A stretch of DNA of 64,000 nucleotides from Rosa chinensis (GCF_002994745.2 NC_037089.1:14464141-14528140), one strand, 5' to 3'; positions 1 to 12,875 are shown, counted from the stretch's first letter. Translations and numbers: made by a program. Notes: a model not told the origin generated them from the letters alone.

Positions 1-257
1 TCTGCCAGTGCCAGCTCATACATAGCGGCAAGGTCCTGCACCCGTGAGCGGCTACCGCTCGGCTAAGCCTCCGTCGTAGTTTAGGTTGGAGGGGCCTGGG
101 GTGTAACCTGGGGATCCACGCTGGGGTTGACCGGTGTGTTGAATAATGCACGGTTAACGTTAACCGCTGGATTAACGTTGATCGTTGGGTTGGTGGGGTG
201 GGGGTTGATGGATTGATCCGCTCGTTCCTCAGCGTTTCCCCAGTTACTGTTAGTCAT
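1..257 (-). pseudogene. gag N-terminus of the left-edge Gypsy element, interrupted by stops
   Basis: The reading frame starts at an ATG at 257-255, about 50 bp inside the LTR, and opens MTNSNWGNAEERADQS followed by an Asn/Pro/Val-rich stretch. It meets an in-frame TAA near base 85 and a TAG about 20 bp later. The same frame then continues with a plausible helical segment (RVQDLAAMYELALA). Low-complexity N-termini followed by a helical region are typical of plant Gypsy gag. The two stops indicate an inactive copy. Confidence 0.5.
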
Positions 258-696
258 GGTGGATGTGGTGGGAAGACCTTTTGTTCAAGGATTCTCACAG
301 ACAGCGCCAATGTTAATGTCTAAAGTTCAGCGGTAGCTGGACTTAAGTTAACGCTGATCTGATCGGCGGAGCGCTACCTGTGATGTTCTCAGAGCTTCAA
401 TTACCTGTCAAGTAATGTACAGAGGGCGTCAATGGGAGACCGCGTTGGGCGGTCTTCTTTTCTCCGATGCCTAAGTTAGTCAATGTACTTGTGTTGACAA
501 AGTAACAGTAGGTAAGTAGAAAATGCGTAATTAATGAGGAGAGAGGTGAGAACCTTTTATAAGTGAGGAGGGAACTGATCTTCTCCATGTTTTCGTACAC
601 TATTTATCATATACACGTATTTAGTAACCTCAACAATTATCAACTCAAACATTTGGAGCGACTAGCGACTAAATTGAGTCACCTGTCACCTTAACA
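1..696 (-). mobile_element. 5' end of a Gypsy-type LTR retrotransposon, running off the left edge
   Basis: Read on the minus strand, an LTR of about 387 bp (696 down to 310) begins TGTTAAGG and ends ATTAACA, so it has TG...CA ends with matching TGTTAA/TTAACA termini. A TATA box (TTATAAAAGG) lies near 562-552. Directly inside the LTR (309-291) is TTGGCGCTGTCTGTGAGAA, which resembles the primer-binding region of plant Tat-type Gypsy elements (TGGCGCC...). About 35 bp further in, a gag-like reading frame begins and leaves the window at base 1. The 3' LTR and the other target duplication lie outside, so the insertion cannot be verified. The family call rests on the primer-site resemblance and the gag position. 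Confidence 0.6.
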
Positions 697-2582
697 TTAT
701 TAGATCACAAATATAACAATGGTATTCCATCTTCTTGATTCCAGGAGCAATCCTAGGCACCCCTGAAGCAAATTAAACCCGATCGAGAAGCTAGAATCCA
801 GTTTCTCCGGCTCCAATATTGCTGTATATTTTTGGAGTTGTAGCCTTGCTGCACGAGGCTATTAATTAGGTCCACTTAATGTCTTAATCAACTGTTTAGT
901 TTATTAATTTGGATCGTGTTTTGATATAAACTAACCATGCATGTATGATTAGTCAGCTTATCAAATAGTTTTTCCACGTATAAAACTAACCATGCATGTG
1001 TAAAAATTACATAACTGACAGATATGTGCAGAATATTGCAGATAGATCGTAGGATAGTCAAAGCCTTAGAAAGGTTTGAGTAAAATTAATCAAAGAGTGG
1101 AATGGAATAATCTAAGCAGATAGAACATGGAGGAATTTAAAATGGCAGCAAGCATTTAATCGAACATGGAAGACGGACCACATGATGATTGATCAACTAT
1201 CGAAACACAGCAACTGAGTTGCTACGTACTTCGTTGCATTCAGAATGTGCCATGATGATCATATATAATTGATCCAGTATCACCTGCAACTATGCAAGCT
1301 CCCTAAACTTTTTTAGATTCTAGCAGATCGATGATTAATGGTTGCTTGTTGCCTTGTTTGTTATATAATGCTAACTGATTCTGTTGTATACTGGCAAAAG
1401 ACGAATGAGATTATTCTTATACTAGTCTTATACCCGTATGATGCACGACTGATAAATGGTGGAAGAAGACGCGTGAAAACTTCCTCGTCACCCGAACAGT
1501 TGTCTTTTCTGCATTTTTTTTGTTTCACCATAATAACTTCTTTTAGATGTTCCAACCAGTTTCATAAACAGAGAGATCATCAAACATGACTCCTCCGTTG
1601 GTCTTTGTTGTTATAAAGAGAACGGGCTGCTGATAAAATGTTTTTCCTGTAGTCCTATCAGAAGGATTGCAGGTCGAAAAGACATTGAGGTTTGAACCCG
1701 GTCGGATCACAACCCACTGGGCCAGGTCATGGTAGATAACAGACATGGGCCATGAGCCTAATGTTGGCACTACCCGATGGGATTAATTAACCCGATCCAA
1801 TCATGATTATTTCTTTACAATCCATCGTGTGGGTTAATTAAGTATAGTATGCCCGGCGCAAATCAGCATATGTTTTACGCCCCGTAATTCTTCTTCAGCT
1901 AGGCTGGGGCAGAATAGCAGAGAATTCTTTTACCTATCTTTTTCCAGGATTGAAGTATGATCTATTTTTAGACTGAGAGAATCACGAACATAATAATTTT
2001 TGATTGACCATGTTCCCAGAAAAAAGATACTTTCGAGAAACGACGAGTTCTCAATCAGTAAGCTATTACGCACTCTTTCAAGTGTGGTTGCTTTTTTATT
2101 TTATTTTTATTTTTATTTAAAAAAAAAACCTAAGCTAAGTTCTGCACGCATCTAAGGGGCTAGAATCCGATCCAATTGGGCAATTACCTTGTTTTTTTTT
2201 TTTGGGTGCTGCTTACTTTTTGTTGAAATACAAATGTAAAAAAGAACCACCACCACCACTAGCAGCACCACCAATAGGCAATCAAATTCAACTTCACCAA
2301 TCTTGTATTCATTGTTTGTTTGTTAACCTATTTGCATCTCTGAAGATGTGTTGGAAGGAGATGGAGGAGTAGCGGCAAAGGTGTTGGATGGATGTGTGTT
2401 ATTAGAGCCATTGCAGGGGATTCACAATGCTCTAAGGTTAATTTTGAGATTATATCACTATCTCAAATACTATGCAATCTCTATTCCAAGTTGCAATTAT
2501 ACATATTCTAAAGTAAAATGAGAATGGTAACGTTGAATGAACATTAAAACAGTGACGTACCCATTTTGTCCTTCAACTTTCT
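697..2582. other. Intergenic DNA, no gene recognised
   Basis: AT-rich sequence with poly-T and poly-A runs (around 2090-2130 and 2190-2205). Short open frames exist on both strands, but none shows a domain, splice signals or coding-like composition. Confidence 0.6.
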
Positions 2583-3375
2583 GCTGTTTTACTTGCTCAT
2601 CCCTGACATGTGTCTTCTTTTCTTTGCTCCATTGAAACATAGCTTGGGTATTTTGCTTTACCTGAGATATGTTAGTTTTTCACTTTTCCTTCAATTGTGC
2701 CGAGTGATAAAGAGAGAAACTGAGACGATTGGAATTGTTGCAAACAGATAATTAGAATATTAGAGACGAATACGATTGTTCTTCTTCTTCCCGCGATTTG
2801 GCCAGAAAAAGATGGAGGGAGAACTAATTCGAGACATTTGGGTATGATTGAATTTCGCTTTTTCTTTTTTAATTGGACCCAACTATCATTTTATCTGGGT
2901 TATTCTTCAAATTGAGTTGTTTGTCGATTAACTATCGAAGCTAGTTAATTTTTGATGTGATTTTTTTTTTGCAGAGTTGAGTTATGGAAGTTGAGTATTT
3001 GTCTATGTTGACTGTTGAGTGTTTGATTTGGTTGAGGTTATGTAAATTTGGCTAATCACATCAAGGTAGATAAAGGTGTGAGCTTTTGTTTCAATTTGTA
3101 CTGTTTTGCAAGTTTGATAAAATAGATTGTGGAAGGTGATTGTGATGCTTTGTTTTGCTATTTGTTCATAATTCATATTCAATATTCAATATTTAAGCAA
3201 CATGAAAACAAATCAAATAGCAACCCAAACGATTAGCCAAAATTACATAACCTCAACCAAATCAAACACTCAACATAGACAAATACTCAACTCCCACAAT
3301 TCAACTCTGAATAAAATCACATCAAAAATTAACTAACTTCAACAGTTAATCTACAAACAAATCAATTTAAAGAAT

Positions 3376-4805
3376 TGTTCGCTCAAAAATCTTCTCGGCC
3401 ACGTGTTACTCGGCCGAGGTCTTCTTGGCTTACATGTGTCCTTCTAGGTTGGTGACATGTGCGCGGGTGTGCCAACTTACGGTTGAGAGGCCGGCCGAGG
3501 TTTTGATCTGGGTTATTGAGTTTGCACTGATTTGACTTCTAACCAGGTGATCGTGAGCCGAGGAATGATCAATCTCGGGCGCGCGGTTCTCTCTGCCTTG
3601 GATGCAAGGACTTTACATGAGTCAGCTTTACTAGCCGGAATGTTTATGCTATGCAACTAGGTGAGTAAATGTAAAAGTGCGAGTGACAATTGCTAACTCT
3701 ATAGGATGAAAATACTCACAAGTCACAGTAAAAATAAAATCAAAGTATAAGGTGTTACCCTAACGCCTTGATTCAGTACGCGTACGGAATAAGAAACGCA
3801 TGAACCCTAAAAACTTGTTTATATGATTTTCTTAATACGATTTGTGAAAAAGTAAATGCAGGAAAGTAGATGCAAAGAAATCAAGTGCAGAAAAAATAAT
3901 GAGAAAGGAATATAAAGAACGACAATAATTTTGCAAGAATGTAAAGTGTATGAAAGACAAGAATAATACTAGTAAGTAAAAGAATTCGCAAGAGATACTG
4001 TAGAGTCATAAAGTGTAGAGATGCAATAGAGAATTTAGGAATATTGAATTTATATTGAGCTATTGTGTTTTTGGTCATGAACCTCTAACAAAGATGTCTA
4101 TGGCCCTTTTTATAGTACAGAATAAAGATAATAAAACAAATATAATCTCAACCTTAATTGTTGAGACTGGATTGATTACAAATTAAATTCTAAGAATGAA
4201 ATTCCTTTGCTGTGCATAGCTAGCAATCAACCATCATGACTCTTCAATGCTCATTCTCCAAAATTTCTTTGGTAATAGTCACACTCAGTGCTCTGAACGT
4301 ATGATATGATATGATATTTATTGACTTTTATTTGCTCATTAGCGAACTTAACTGAACTAAACCAATCCTTGGTTAGGGCTAGCTGATGCACGATTGGTCT
4401 TGACTGATGTTGGTCTCGGCTAAGGCTAGCCGGACATTGGCTAGCGTGGGCTGAATCCCTGTTAAGCTAGTCTAGTTGTGGCTAGAATTGGTCTTATCTA
4501 AAACTAGCCGGATCGTGGCCAGAGTTAGCTGACCCTCAGCTAGGGTGAGTAGGACCATGGCTAAGATGAGTCGAACCTCGACTATGGTGAGGTGAGCGGA
4601 CCTTGGCTAAAGTGGGTCGAACCTCGGCTAAGGCGAGTCAGACCTCAGCTAAAGTGAGGTGAGTCGGACCTCGGATAAAGTAAGTCGAAACTTGGCTAAA
4701 TATTTGTTTGGTTGCTGCCTACCATGGCCCAGTCTTGCCTCATGTGGGCCCTAGCTTAATTATCTATATATACCACGTGGGCCTTGCCAAATTTAGATTC
4801 AAACA
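3376..4805 (-). mobile_element. Solo LTR (1,430 bp) inside the fold-back element
   Basis: The insert begins TGTTCGCTC and ends TTCAAACA and is flanked on both sides by AGAAT (3371-3375 and 4806-4810). It interrupts the right arm of the fold-back element exactly where the arm match breaks. No internal coding region, primer site or second LTR is seen. On the minus strand CTATAAAAAGGGCC (4114-4103) makes a good TATA box in the middle, so the element is probably oriented minus, with U3 at the right and R-U5 ending GAGCGAACA. The family is not determined. This is what recombination between two LTRs of one element leaves behind. Confidence 0.8.
4515..4705. repeat. Degenerate ~21-bp tandem repeats in the U3 part of the solo LTR
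   Basis: Variants of GGCTAAAGTGAGTCGGACCTC recur about eight times with small insertions. On the minus strand they lie a few hundred bases upstream of the LTR TATA box, where retrotransposon enhancer repeats commonly sit. The enhancer role is inference. Confidence 0.6.
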
Positions 4806-5132
4806 AGAATAACCCAGATAAAATGAAAGTTTGGCCCAATTTCAAAAAGAAGAACCAAAATTCAATCATACCCAGATGTGTCGAATCAGTTCTCCCTCCA
4901 TCTCTTTCTGACCAAGTCGCGGGAAGAAGAAGAACAATCATCTTTGTCTCTAATATTCTATTATCCTTTTGCAGCAATTCCAATCGTTTTGGTTTCTCTC
5001 TCTATCACTCGGCACAATTGAAGGAAAAGTGAAAAACTAATAGATCGGGCAAGCAAAATACCTAAACTATGTTTCAGTGGAGCAAAAGAAAACACCTGTC
5101 GGGGATAAGCAAGTAAAACACCAATTCCAATC

Positions 5133-6282
<1,150 letters not shown>

Positions 6283-9200
6283 TTACTTGTAGTATATATT
6301 GTCTTCCTCATCACCACTAGTAGTCCTCTTCCTCCAGTATCTGTAATACATGTACTGCAGTATTATCTGTGAGTACGTACGTCTGTTAAGGTCTACTTAG
6401 TTATCGCTAACATTCACTAAATGTGCAAATGATATATCACATTTACAGATCACACTGTTGATCAGATCTCTAACCATTTACGGAGTTCTTTTGTATTGCT
6501 TTTGTGTAGAGATGTGATAAATAATGTGACTAGTAATTAGACTAAGCATTGCTAGCTAGATGTAATGGAAACGATGTTTCTTCGTTTGCTAGGGAGCTAG
6601 CAAAAGGATACAAATAAGTCGAGCACCACGCAAACTGCAGCATCGAGCAACCATGGCATATTGGCTTTAATGTTATCCCACTCGATTGTTCTTACAAGTA
6701 TGCTGCAATATTTAAACAAATAGTTAAACCCAAGTATTGAACTAAGACTTCATTATCGATAGAAACATGGCAAAATAGAGAGGGCTTTAGATACCTGGCC
6801 ACATAAGTAACATTTGCAACCAATGCAAAGACGAACATTAGAGGATTCAAGCCCTGCAGTTTATACAAATTTGTTAGTGTTAAAATTGACTAATTGTTAG
6901 TGTTAACAAGCCCAACGCCTATGATTCATGAAGCAACCAAAGGATAAAAGCGTCACCTCCACACTCCCTCTTTTAATCTGGCCAACATACACAATAACAA
7001 AGTTAGAAACAAAACCAAAAAGAAAATAGGGAAAAAGTTGAGTTTATCTAACCGTGAAATATAGTTATTAAGCTACTGCATTCACTTTTGACAGAGCCAA
7101 GTTAATCACGGAATCTAGCTTTTAGATTATTGAAGTATATACATACGTTTAACCAAATCTGAGGTAGTCGACCGCCCATGTATATAGCAGCCATCAGCCA
7201 CCCCAACCATTGCCCATAAACACTATGCTCCACCGAGTGTTCCTGCACAGACCATAGTACTATAAGGCCGGTTGATGTCTTTGGAAGAACATATTTATAC
7301 AAGACAGCAGAATGTTATTCACATGAGAGAAAATAAACTAACAAATAACAACATTCCCATAATTGAGTTGTCATTTGCACTCCTCTGGAGAAATGTACGA
7401 TATCTAGCTTTCTAGAAAGAGTGAGCGCAAATAAACCTGCATATATACGACTACGGAATGCGTTTTGAGAGTGTGAATAGCAACTACCTATCTTACTGTT
7501 TGTACGGTAATTATGTATATTTTCCAGTCACCATTATACCTGCAATAGCTTCCTCCCAGTAATTCCTATGTATAATACTTGTGTCATTCCCTTGCTTCCG
7601 AAGGGCAAGTTAAGTGATGTAGCTAAAAATGCCCCATAACCTACCTGAAAGACATTGTAAACATACATATACATGCACCGTCAAATCAAACTATCAAAAG
7701 TTCAAAATCGTATAACGTAAAACAGGAAACATTTGGGGTTAGTTATATGTTGCCATCATTATTAAAATTAGAGCTTTTCATATGATATGGGTGGTGGTTA
7801 AGGCTCACCGATCTTGGAATTGGCCTGGGTTGGGAAGTCCTATCAGATTTTTTGGATGCAACTGGAGCCGACTCGTCCTCCGAAGATGAGTCACTGTCTA
7901 TTGCCAATGTAGAAGGACCACTTCTGGCTACCTTCATATACGTTCGAAACGGCGGAGTGCCACTACCCGCCATCGATCTAGCTGACCTGTCAAAATTATT
8001 AAGCGGGTCGCATGTATATGTCAACATTGTTAGACTTATTGTTTTTGGAGATATTAAGCTTTTGGATCCAATAATAGCTCCTAGATAGGAAAAGAAGCTA
8101 TACGTACGTATAGTAGAACTCCCTTCTAGGAGTGGCTTTGGGTGAAGCACTCGGTATTGGGACGCCTGAATCAACCAACTTTGGATTCAATGGTTTTCTG
8201 GAATCTTCTTCTTCATCCTGTAACAATATTTACGATACAAACATGTTAACTCAATAGCCCAACTTGTTAATAATTCTTCAGATGATGCAGAGAAAATGAT
8301 GTACTTGTGCCACTTGGTTAACTGTGACTTTGCCACATTTCCACCATGTATAGAAGTAATCGTAGTACACGCTCTGCAATACCAACACTACAGTGCTTGT
8401 TGTGTAAAGCTGTCCAAAACAAAAAAACAATATAGTGTTATGTGTCATAATGTAATGACCAAAATCTCCATTCCTAGTCACTTGGACATACTTGAACATG
8501 TGGGATTGGCCCTATCTAGAATGCCAAATTGATTCATTAGCCAACTATTTCTACCTTAATCACAAGCTTGACAAAGATTTAGACTTGTGCCACGTTTGAT
8601 TTGAGGAAAGAAAATATCTTTCCTGCGTTTGAGATGCAAAAAGAAAGGAAATCATTTCTTAAAGGAATGGAAAATAAGGGGGAAAATAATTATTTCCAAA
8701 TCTCAAAGGAATCTCTTTCCCCCTTTTTTCCTTGCATTTATTACTCACAACATATTATATTATTTACAAACTTTTTAATAACTTTATTTCCGTTACAAAA
8801 CATCATAATGAAAACTTGTTGGGAAATTCATTATTTCCCTTCCCATGTCTGAATTACGTTCCTGTCTGTGAACTAAACGAGACCTTAAGCCACGTTTGGT
8901 TCACAGAAACTCAGAAAGTAAGCATCAAGAAAGGAAACTTGTTCCTTTCCTGCGTTTGAGATGCAAAAGGAAAGATAATCATTTACTGAAGGAAGGGAAA
9001 ATAAAGGGGAAAGTGGTTCCTTCCAAACCCTAAAGGAATCACTTTCCCTCATTCTTTCCTTACATTTACTACTTACAACATATTATTTTATTACATTATT
9101 TACAAACTTTTCAACAACTTTCCTGATAACTTTCCTTAACATCGAAATGGAAAATTGTTGGGAAATTTCATTTCCCTTCCAATGGGAAAGACAAAGGAAT

Positions 9201-10024
9201 TACATTCATTTCCGTGAACCAAACGAGGCCTAAGGGTATGAGGTAATTATGTAAATAATTGATCTCTGGAAGACTTGAACCAGAATCTTATGTAACAGTA
9301 AAATTACGAAGTAGTAAATAGTAATAGCGCAATAACGAAATAACGAATGAGGAAATTCTCACGCGCAACTGAAGTATACAGCCTTCGAGATGTGGCTGTA
9401 TACAGGGTTATTTCAATAGTTTATTTCCCAGAGAAGCATAATCCAGAGTTCAGATAGTGGAATTACCAGAGCTGTGTAGTACTGGGTAGGCAACTGCATC
9501 CAATTACAAGGAAACAAGTAATTCAGAAGTTGCTAAAAACTGACCGGAAAATTTTCTGAGAAAAATAAAAAGATAGTGGTTTAACCAGAACCAACCAGAG
9601 TCTCTGGTGGTAATTTTCTGGACCACAATGCTAGCAAACAACAAAACTATGGGCACAGGAAAACTCACAGTTGCTGGTTCCAGAAGACAACCCACCAGAT
9701 TAAACACATCCCTACATCAACAAAACAAGAAGAACAAAACAATTAACCCTTTTGGGGTGGTGAACATAGAATTTAATTAGGCGGTTAAGTAGTTACGTAC
9801 CCGGCAACCCAAGTGAGGAGAAAAGCAAGAGAGACTCCATGGCTTGACTTAGTCTGAAAGTTGGTGATTATCTGAGGGATTTCTGCAACTCCCCAACAGA
9901 CTAAGCTGACAAGCCCGAAACCGAAGGAGAAGTCGTCGCGGAGGTTGCAGAGGCAGTCCTTGAAGTATTTCTCAACCCAACGCACGCATGGCTTTCTCTC
10001 TGCTATGCAATAAGACAGTGGCAT
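6283..10024 (-). CDS. PQ-loop repeat membrane transporter (vacuolar/lysosomal amino-acid transporter type)
   Basis: Twelve exons with GT-AG junctions that keep frame: 10024-9801, 9711-9669, 9493-9467, 8409-8305, 8217-8108, 7986-7809, 7644-7540, 7242-7147, 6977-6957, 6853-6795, 6702-6612 and 6366-6283. They encode 380 residues. The two diagnostic PQ motifs are GVAEIPQIITNF (P50-Q51) and GGRLPQIWLN (P291-Q292). Between them lies a hydrophilic loop with RSMAGSGTPPFR and an acidic Ser/Glu/Asp stretch, as in Arabidopsis At4g36850-like proteins of similar length. Relatives (yeast Ypq, animal PQLC2) export cationic amino acids from vacuoles or lysosomes; the substrate here is inferred. The 27-nt and 21-nt exons are needed to complete conserved motifs. 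Intron 3 (8410-9466) holds two MITEs. No defect was seen. Confidence 0.93.
8589..8884. mobile_element. MITE copy 1 in intron 3 of the PQ-loop gene
   Basis: Begins GCCACGTTTGATTTG and ends AACTAAACGAGACC, so the ends are imperfect inverted repeats. The interior (TTTCCTGCGTTTGAGATGCAA and similar) closely matches the neighbouring copy at 8889 and the copy at 49180. There is no coding capacity. Confidence 0.7.
8889..9230. mobile_element. MITE copy 2, in tandem with copy 1
   Basis: Begins GCCACGTTTGGTTCACAG and ends GTGAACCAAACGAGGCC, with TAA on both sides (8886-8888 and 9231-9233). A 3-bp TAA duplication suits a PIF/Harbinger-type MITE; the superfamily is inferred. It lies four bases after copy 1 in the same orientation. 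Confidence 0.72.
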
Positions 10025-10602
10025 TCTCTCTCTCTATCTCTAAGGGCTGGGGCTAAGCTTTACACCTCGAAATTGTTAACTGGCCGATGAGCCTGAGTGG
10101 TGTTTTTGTGAGGTGGTGAAGGTGGTTTTAAAGAAGAGTTAAACAACAGTTGATACGGAACGTCGTCTTTTGTTGGGTGAAGTGTAAATATATGTAAAAT
10201 AGCAAGGGATGAACATGTGGTATGCCTATGCTTTCGTCTGGGAGTATGTGTCTCTTGCCAAGAGGGAAAGGGAACTGTAGGTGCTGAGGCATAGAGTATT
10301 GTGTGGCAGGCATATTCTTCCACATGAACGCATGATACTTTCTTTTATCTTCCCGAAAATAAAAAATGTAAATTGAAACGAATTGATAGTAGTGTCTAAG
10401 TGACTAAGTGTTAGGAGTATCGTTACACTTACTTTGTTTATAGATTTCAATCGCTAAATAAGATGACATTGTTATAAATAGAATTTACTTAAACGGGATA
10501 TAAGAAAATATAATATCGATAATGAAACATCTTTTCTTAACATAACTAATTACAACATTTAAAGGAACTTAAATTCTAATTTAAAGCAATTTATAATTAA
10601 TT
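10025..10602. other. 5' flank of the PQ-loop gene
   Basis: A CT-rich leader just upstream of the start codon (10026-10042) is likely 5' UTR. TATATTTA on the minus strand near 10192-10185 is a weak TATA candidate. Nothing else was recognised. Confidence 0.45.
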
Positions 10603-10619
10603 ACATAATGATAATATGT

Positions 10620-11277
10620 TCTTCTTCTTTTTTTGGCTAAAAGATCGTGGATAGGAGAGGAAAAAACTTCCCTATCATACTATTTTATTAATCAAAGAAG
10701 AAGAGCGCAGGAGGGGGACCAAAACCAAAACCTTCTAAAAAAACAAACAACAAACTAACTAAAACGAAATTGAGGTAGACCTATAATGTCACTATTACAA
10801 TACGATACTATAAAAGGTGGAGGATCATCCCACCACACCAAATTAGAACAAGACGTACCATGATTTACCAACGCATTAGCTGTTTTATTTGCTTCCCAGA
10901 AAATATGAGAAGCTCTAAAGTTCATCTGAGAAATTTTGTATAAGCAATTCAACCAACGAACTCGAAGAGACCAAGGGACAAGAAAATGTGTACGGATATA
11001 ATCAAGTACTGGAGATGAATCAACTTCCAACCAAATATGTTTCCAAACTCGAACCCAAGCAATCTTTATGGCTTTTATGACTACCATTATCTCCGCTGCA
11101 ATCGAATTAGGAATCTCAAGATTTGAGGCAAAAGCTCCAAGAAATTTTCCTTTATAATGCCGGTAAATAGCACCATAACCACCAACTCCCTCTTCATGTT
11201 TCCATGATCCATCAGAATTAATTTTCACCCAAACAAGAAAGGGTGGGAGCCAATTAACTTCGACTACTCTAGGAGCC
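10620..11277 (-). mobile_element. 5'-truncated LINE (RNase H end only) with a 17-bp target duplication
   Basis: ACATAATGATAATATGT occurs at 10603-10619 and again at 11278-11294. On the minus strand the insert starts abruptly inside an RNase H coding frame (GGCTCCTAGAG) and ends in an A-rich tail (CCAAAAAAAGAAGAAG). Truncation at the 5' end, an A-rich 3' end and a long direct repeat are the signature of target-primed reverse transcription. Length is 658 bp. Confidence 0.88.
10755..11277 (-). pseudogene. LINE ORF2 C-terminus, RNase H domain
   Basis: The frame encodes about 174 residues of plant-LINE RNase H. It has VKINSDGSWK (first catalytic Asp), GGYGAIYRHYKGKFLGAFAS, AAEIMVVIKAIKIAW (catalytic Glu), WLEVDSSPVLDYI (second Asp) and the distal ASHIFWEANKTANALVNHG. 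The frame is open to its natural stop, but the reverse transcriptase and endonuclease are missing. The start codon at 11309 lies in flanking host DNA, so it is a fortuitous fusion rather than a gene. Confidence 0.85.
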
Positions 11278-11294
11278 ACATAATGATAATATGT

Positions 11295-12447
11295 GCTTAA
11301 ATCAAGCAATTAAAATATTATAATGGATAGAGACATAGTTGTCTTATAGACAATTAATGAGATCACTGAACATTTTTATAATGATACTAACATTGTTACA
11401 ATGTTGAAGTCAACCAAATATGTAACTTCAACTGAAACTAACCACAACGATTAACAAATTTAATTAGAGTGGCCTCCAATGCGAAGTTTTTTCTTATGCT
11501 TCCCCTCATGCTTGCAAAGCTAGCTATGCCATAGCCGACACGACTTAATGGCGTTGATAACGTACTCATGAGTAATTGAGTAGTAGTTCTGGACAAGTTA
11601 ATAATGCAGATAGCTACAAAACATGTCAACAACATGTGAACATATACACTTCATGTTTTGGTACGGTTTATTACTTAGTAAGGCAGATACTTCAATTAAA
11701 GATCGAAGCTCATTTGGCATATGGATGCATTTTGTTTTCTTTCTCGTAAATTTTCACAACTCTCTGTCTATTATTGCAATCTGCTTCATTCTAGATCAGC
11801 TCCTTATCGATTTTGAGACTAACTTAGTCTAGCTAGGAACAATATTGATCATCTTATATTCGTGTTCGGGTTTCTTCTGTTTGGGGTGTTATCTGAATGG
11901 CACACTTTCGTATCTAATTGGGATCCAACGAAGATACTTGAGTGAACTGATCTGCTCCACTTTCTTGCAAGTTGAACTTACTTTTTTATCATATATTAAT
12001 TAACAATGATTAAGACTATGAATGTTATATTAGGATCTAGTTATTCTATATATAATATGTAAAGCTCCATGTCCACCAGTCCATCACCATCAAATCTCTC
12101 TCCCCCTTTTATTCGTAACTTCGTATTCATCTTCTCCGTTTGTTTCTCCTTTTCCATTCTGGAAAGGCTGAAAAAATAGTAGTGGCAAACATGCACATGT
12201 ACCAAAACAATAATATTAGAGGTTAAGAAACAATGTGACATGCAACATGTTAATTTCTCATCTGTCATCACTAGATATATATCATGTTCGAGTAGTTGGT
12301 TTGATTTGAATGCAACTCGGAATCTTTAACACTTATGAGTTATGACTGTGTAGAAAAATAGCAATAGATCCCTTAAATACATGAAAAATTGTTTAAAAAA
12401 ATTGAGATTTTTGAGGTCCTTCAAGTGAAGCTCAATAAAAAAATTAT
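11295..12447. other. Intergenic DNA, no gene recognised
   Basis: AT-rich, with short open frames on both strands and no domain pattern. The last 9 bases (12439-12447, AAAAATTAT) are the left target duplication of the MITE that follows. Confidence 0.55.
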
Positions 12448-12875
12448 GGGTTATTATCACAAATGGTACCTGAACTATACCTCAATCTTATCGATGGTAC
12501 CTGAACTTCAATTTTGATCACAACCAGTACCTGAACTTTTCGATTTCATTTTAAATGGTACCTAGAGCCACCTTCGGTCACTATTCTGACTAAAAACGGC
12601 ATGGGAGGCGATCATAGTGATGATTTTTGATGATTTCAAGGGTTGCGATCATATATAGTGATGATTTTTTGGTAATAAACTTGCCTTGAACTTGTTATTT
12701 TGTTTTTTATTTTTTTAGATTTGGGTTTTTTGGCCGGAATAGTAACCGAAGGTGGCCTTAGGTACCATTTAAAATGAAATTGAAAAGTTCGGGTACTGGT
12801 TGTGATCAAAATTGGAGTTCAGGTACCATCGATAAAATAGAGGATAAGTTCAGGTACCATTTGTGATAATTACTC
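12448..12875. mobile_element. Mutator-type MITE with ~150-bp terminal inverted repeats
   Basis: The left end GGGTTATTATCACAAATGG and right end CATTTGTGATAATTACTC are mirror copies. The match continues through repeats of GGTACCTGAACT for about 150 bp on each side, around a short AT-rich centre. Flanks are AAAAATTAT (12439-12447) and AAAAATCAT (12876-12884), a 9-bp duplication with one mismatch, as expected for Mutator-like elements. It has no coding capacity. Confidence 0.82.

Larger units (their letters stand above)
2583..5115. mobile_element. Fold-back (long inverted-repeat) element, split by a solo LTR
   Basis: The left arm (about 2583-3060) reappears inverted in two pieces: 3226-3375 matches about 3060-2895, and 4811-5115 matches about 2905-2583. 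Removing the LTR inserted at 3376-4805 restores a hairpin of about 1.1 kb with arms over 450 bp and a loop of about 165 bp. The arms align almost throughout with scattered substitutions. No transposase is present. Long arms with a short loop fit a fold-back or Mutator-type non-autonomous element. A target duplication at the outer ends was not found, and the right end is obscured by a TC microsatellite. Confidence 0.75.

Noticed and set aside
10755..11309. Stand-alone RNase H gene
   Set aside because: The ATG lies in flanking DNA beyond the 17-bp target duplication; the coding part is a truncated LINE.
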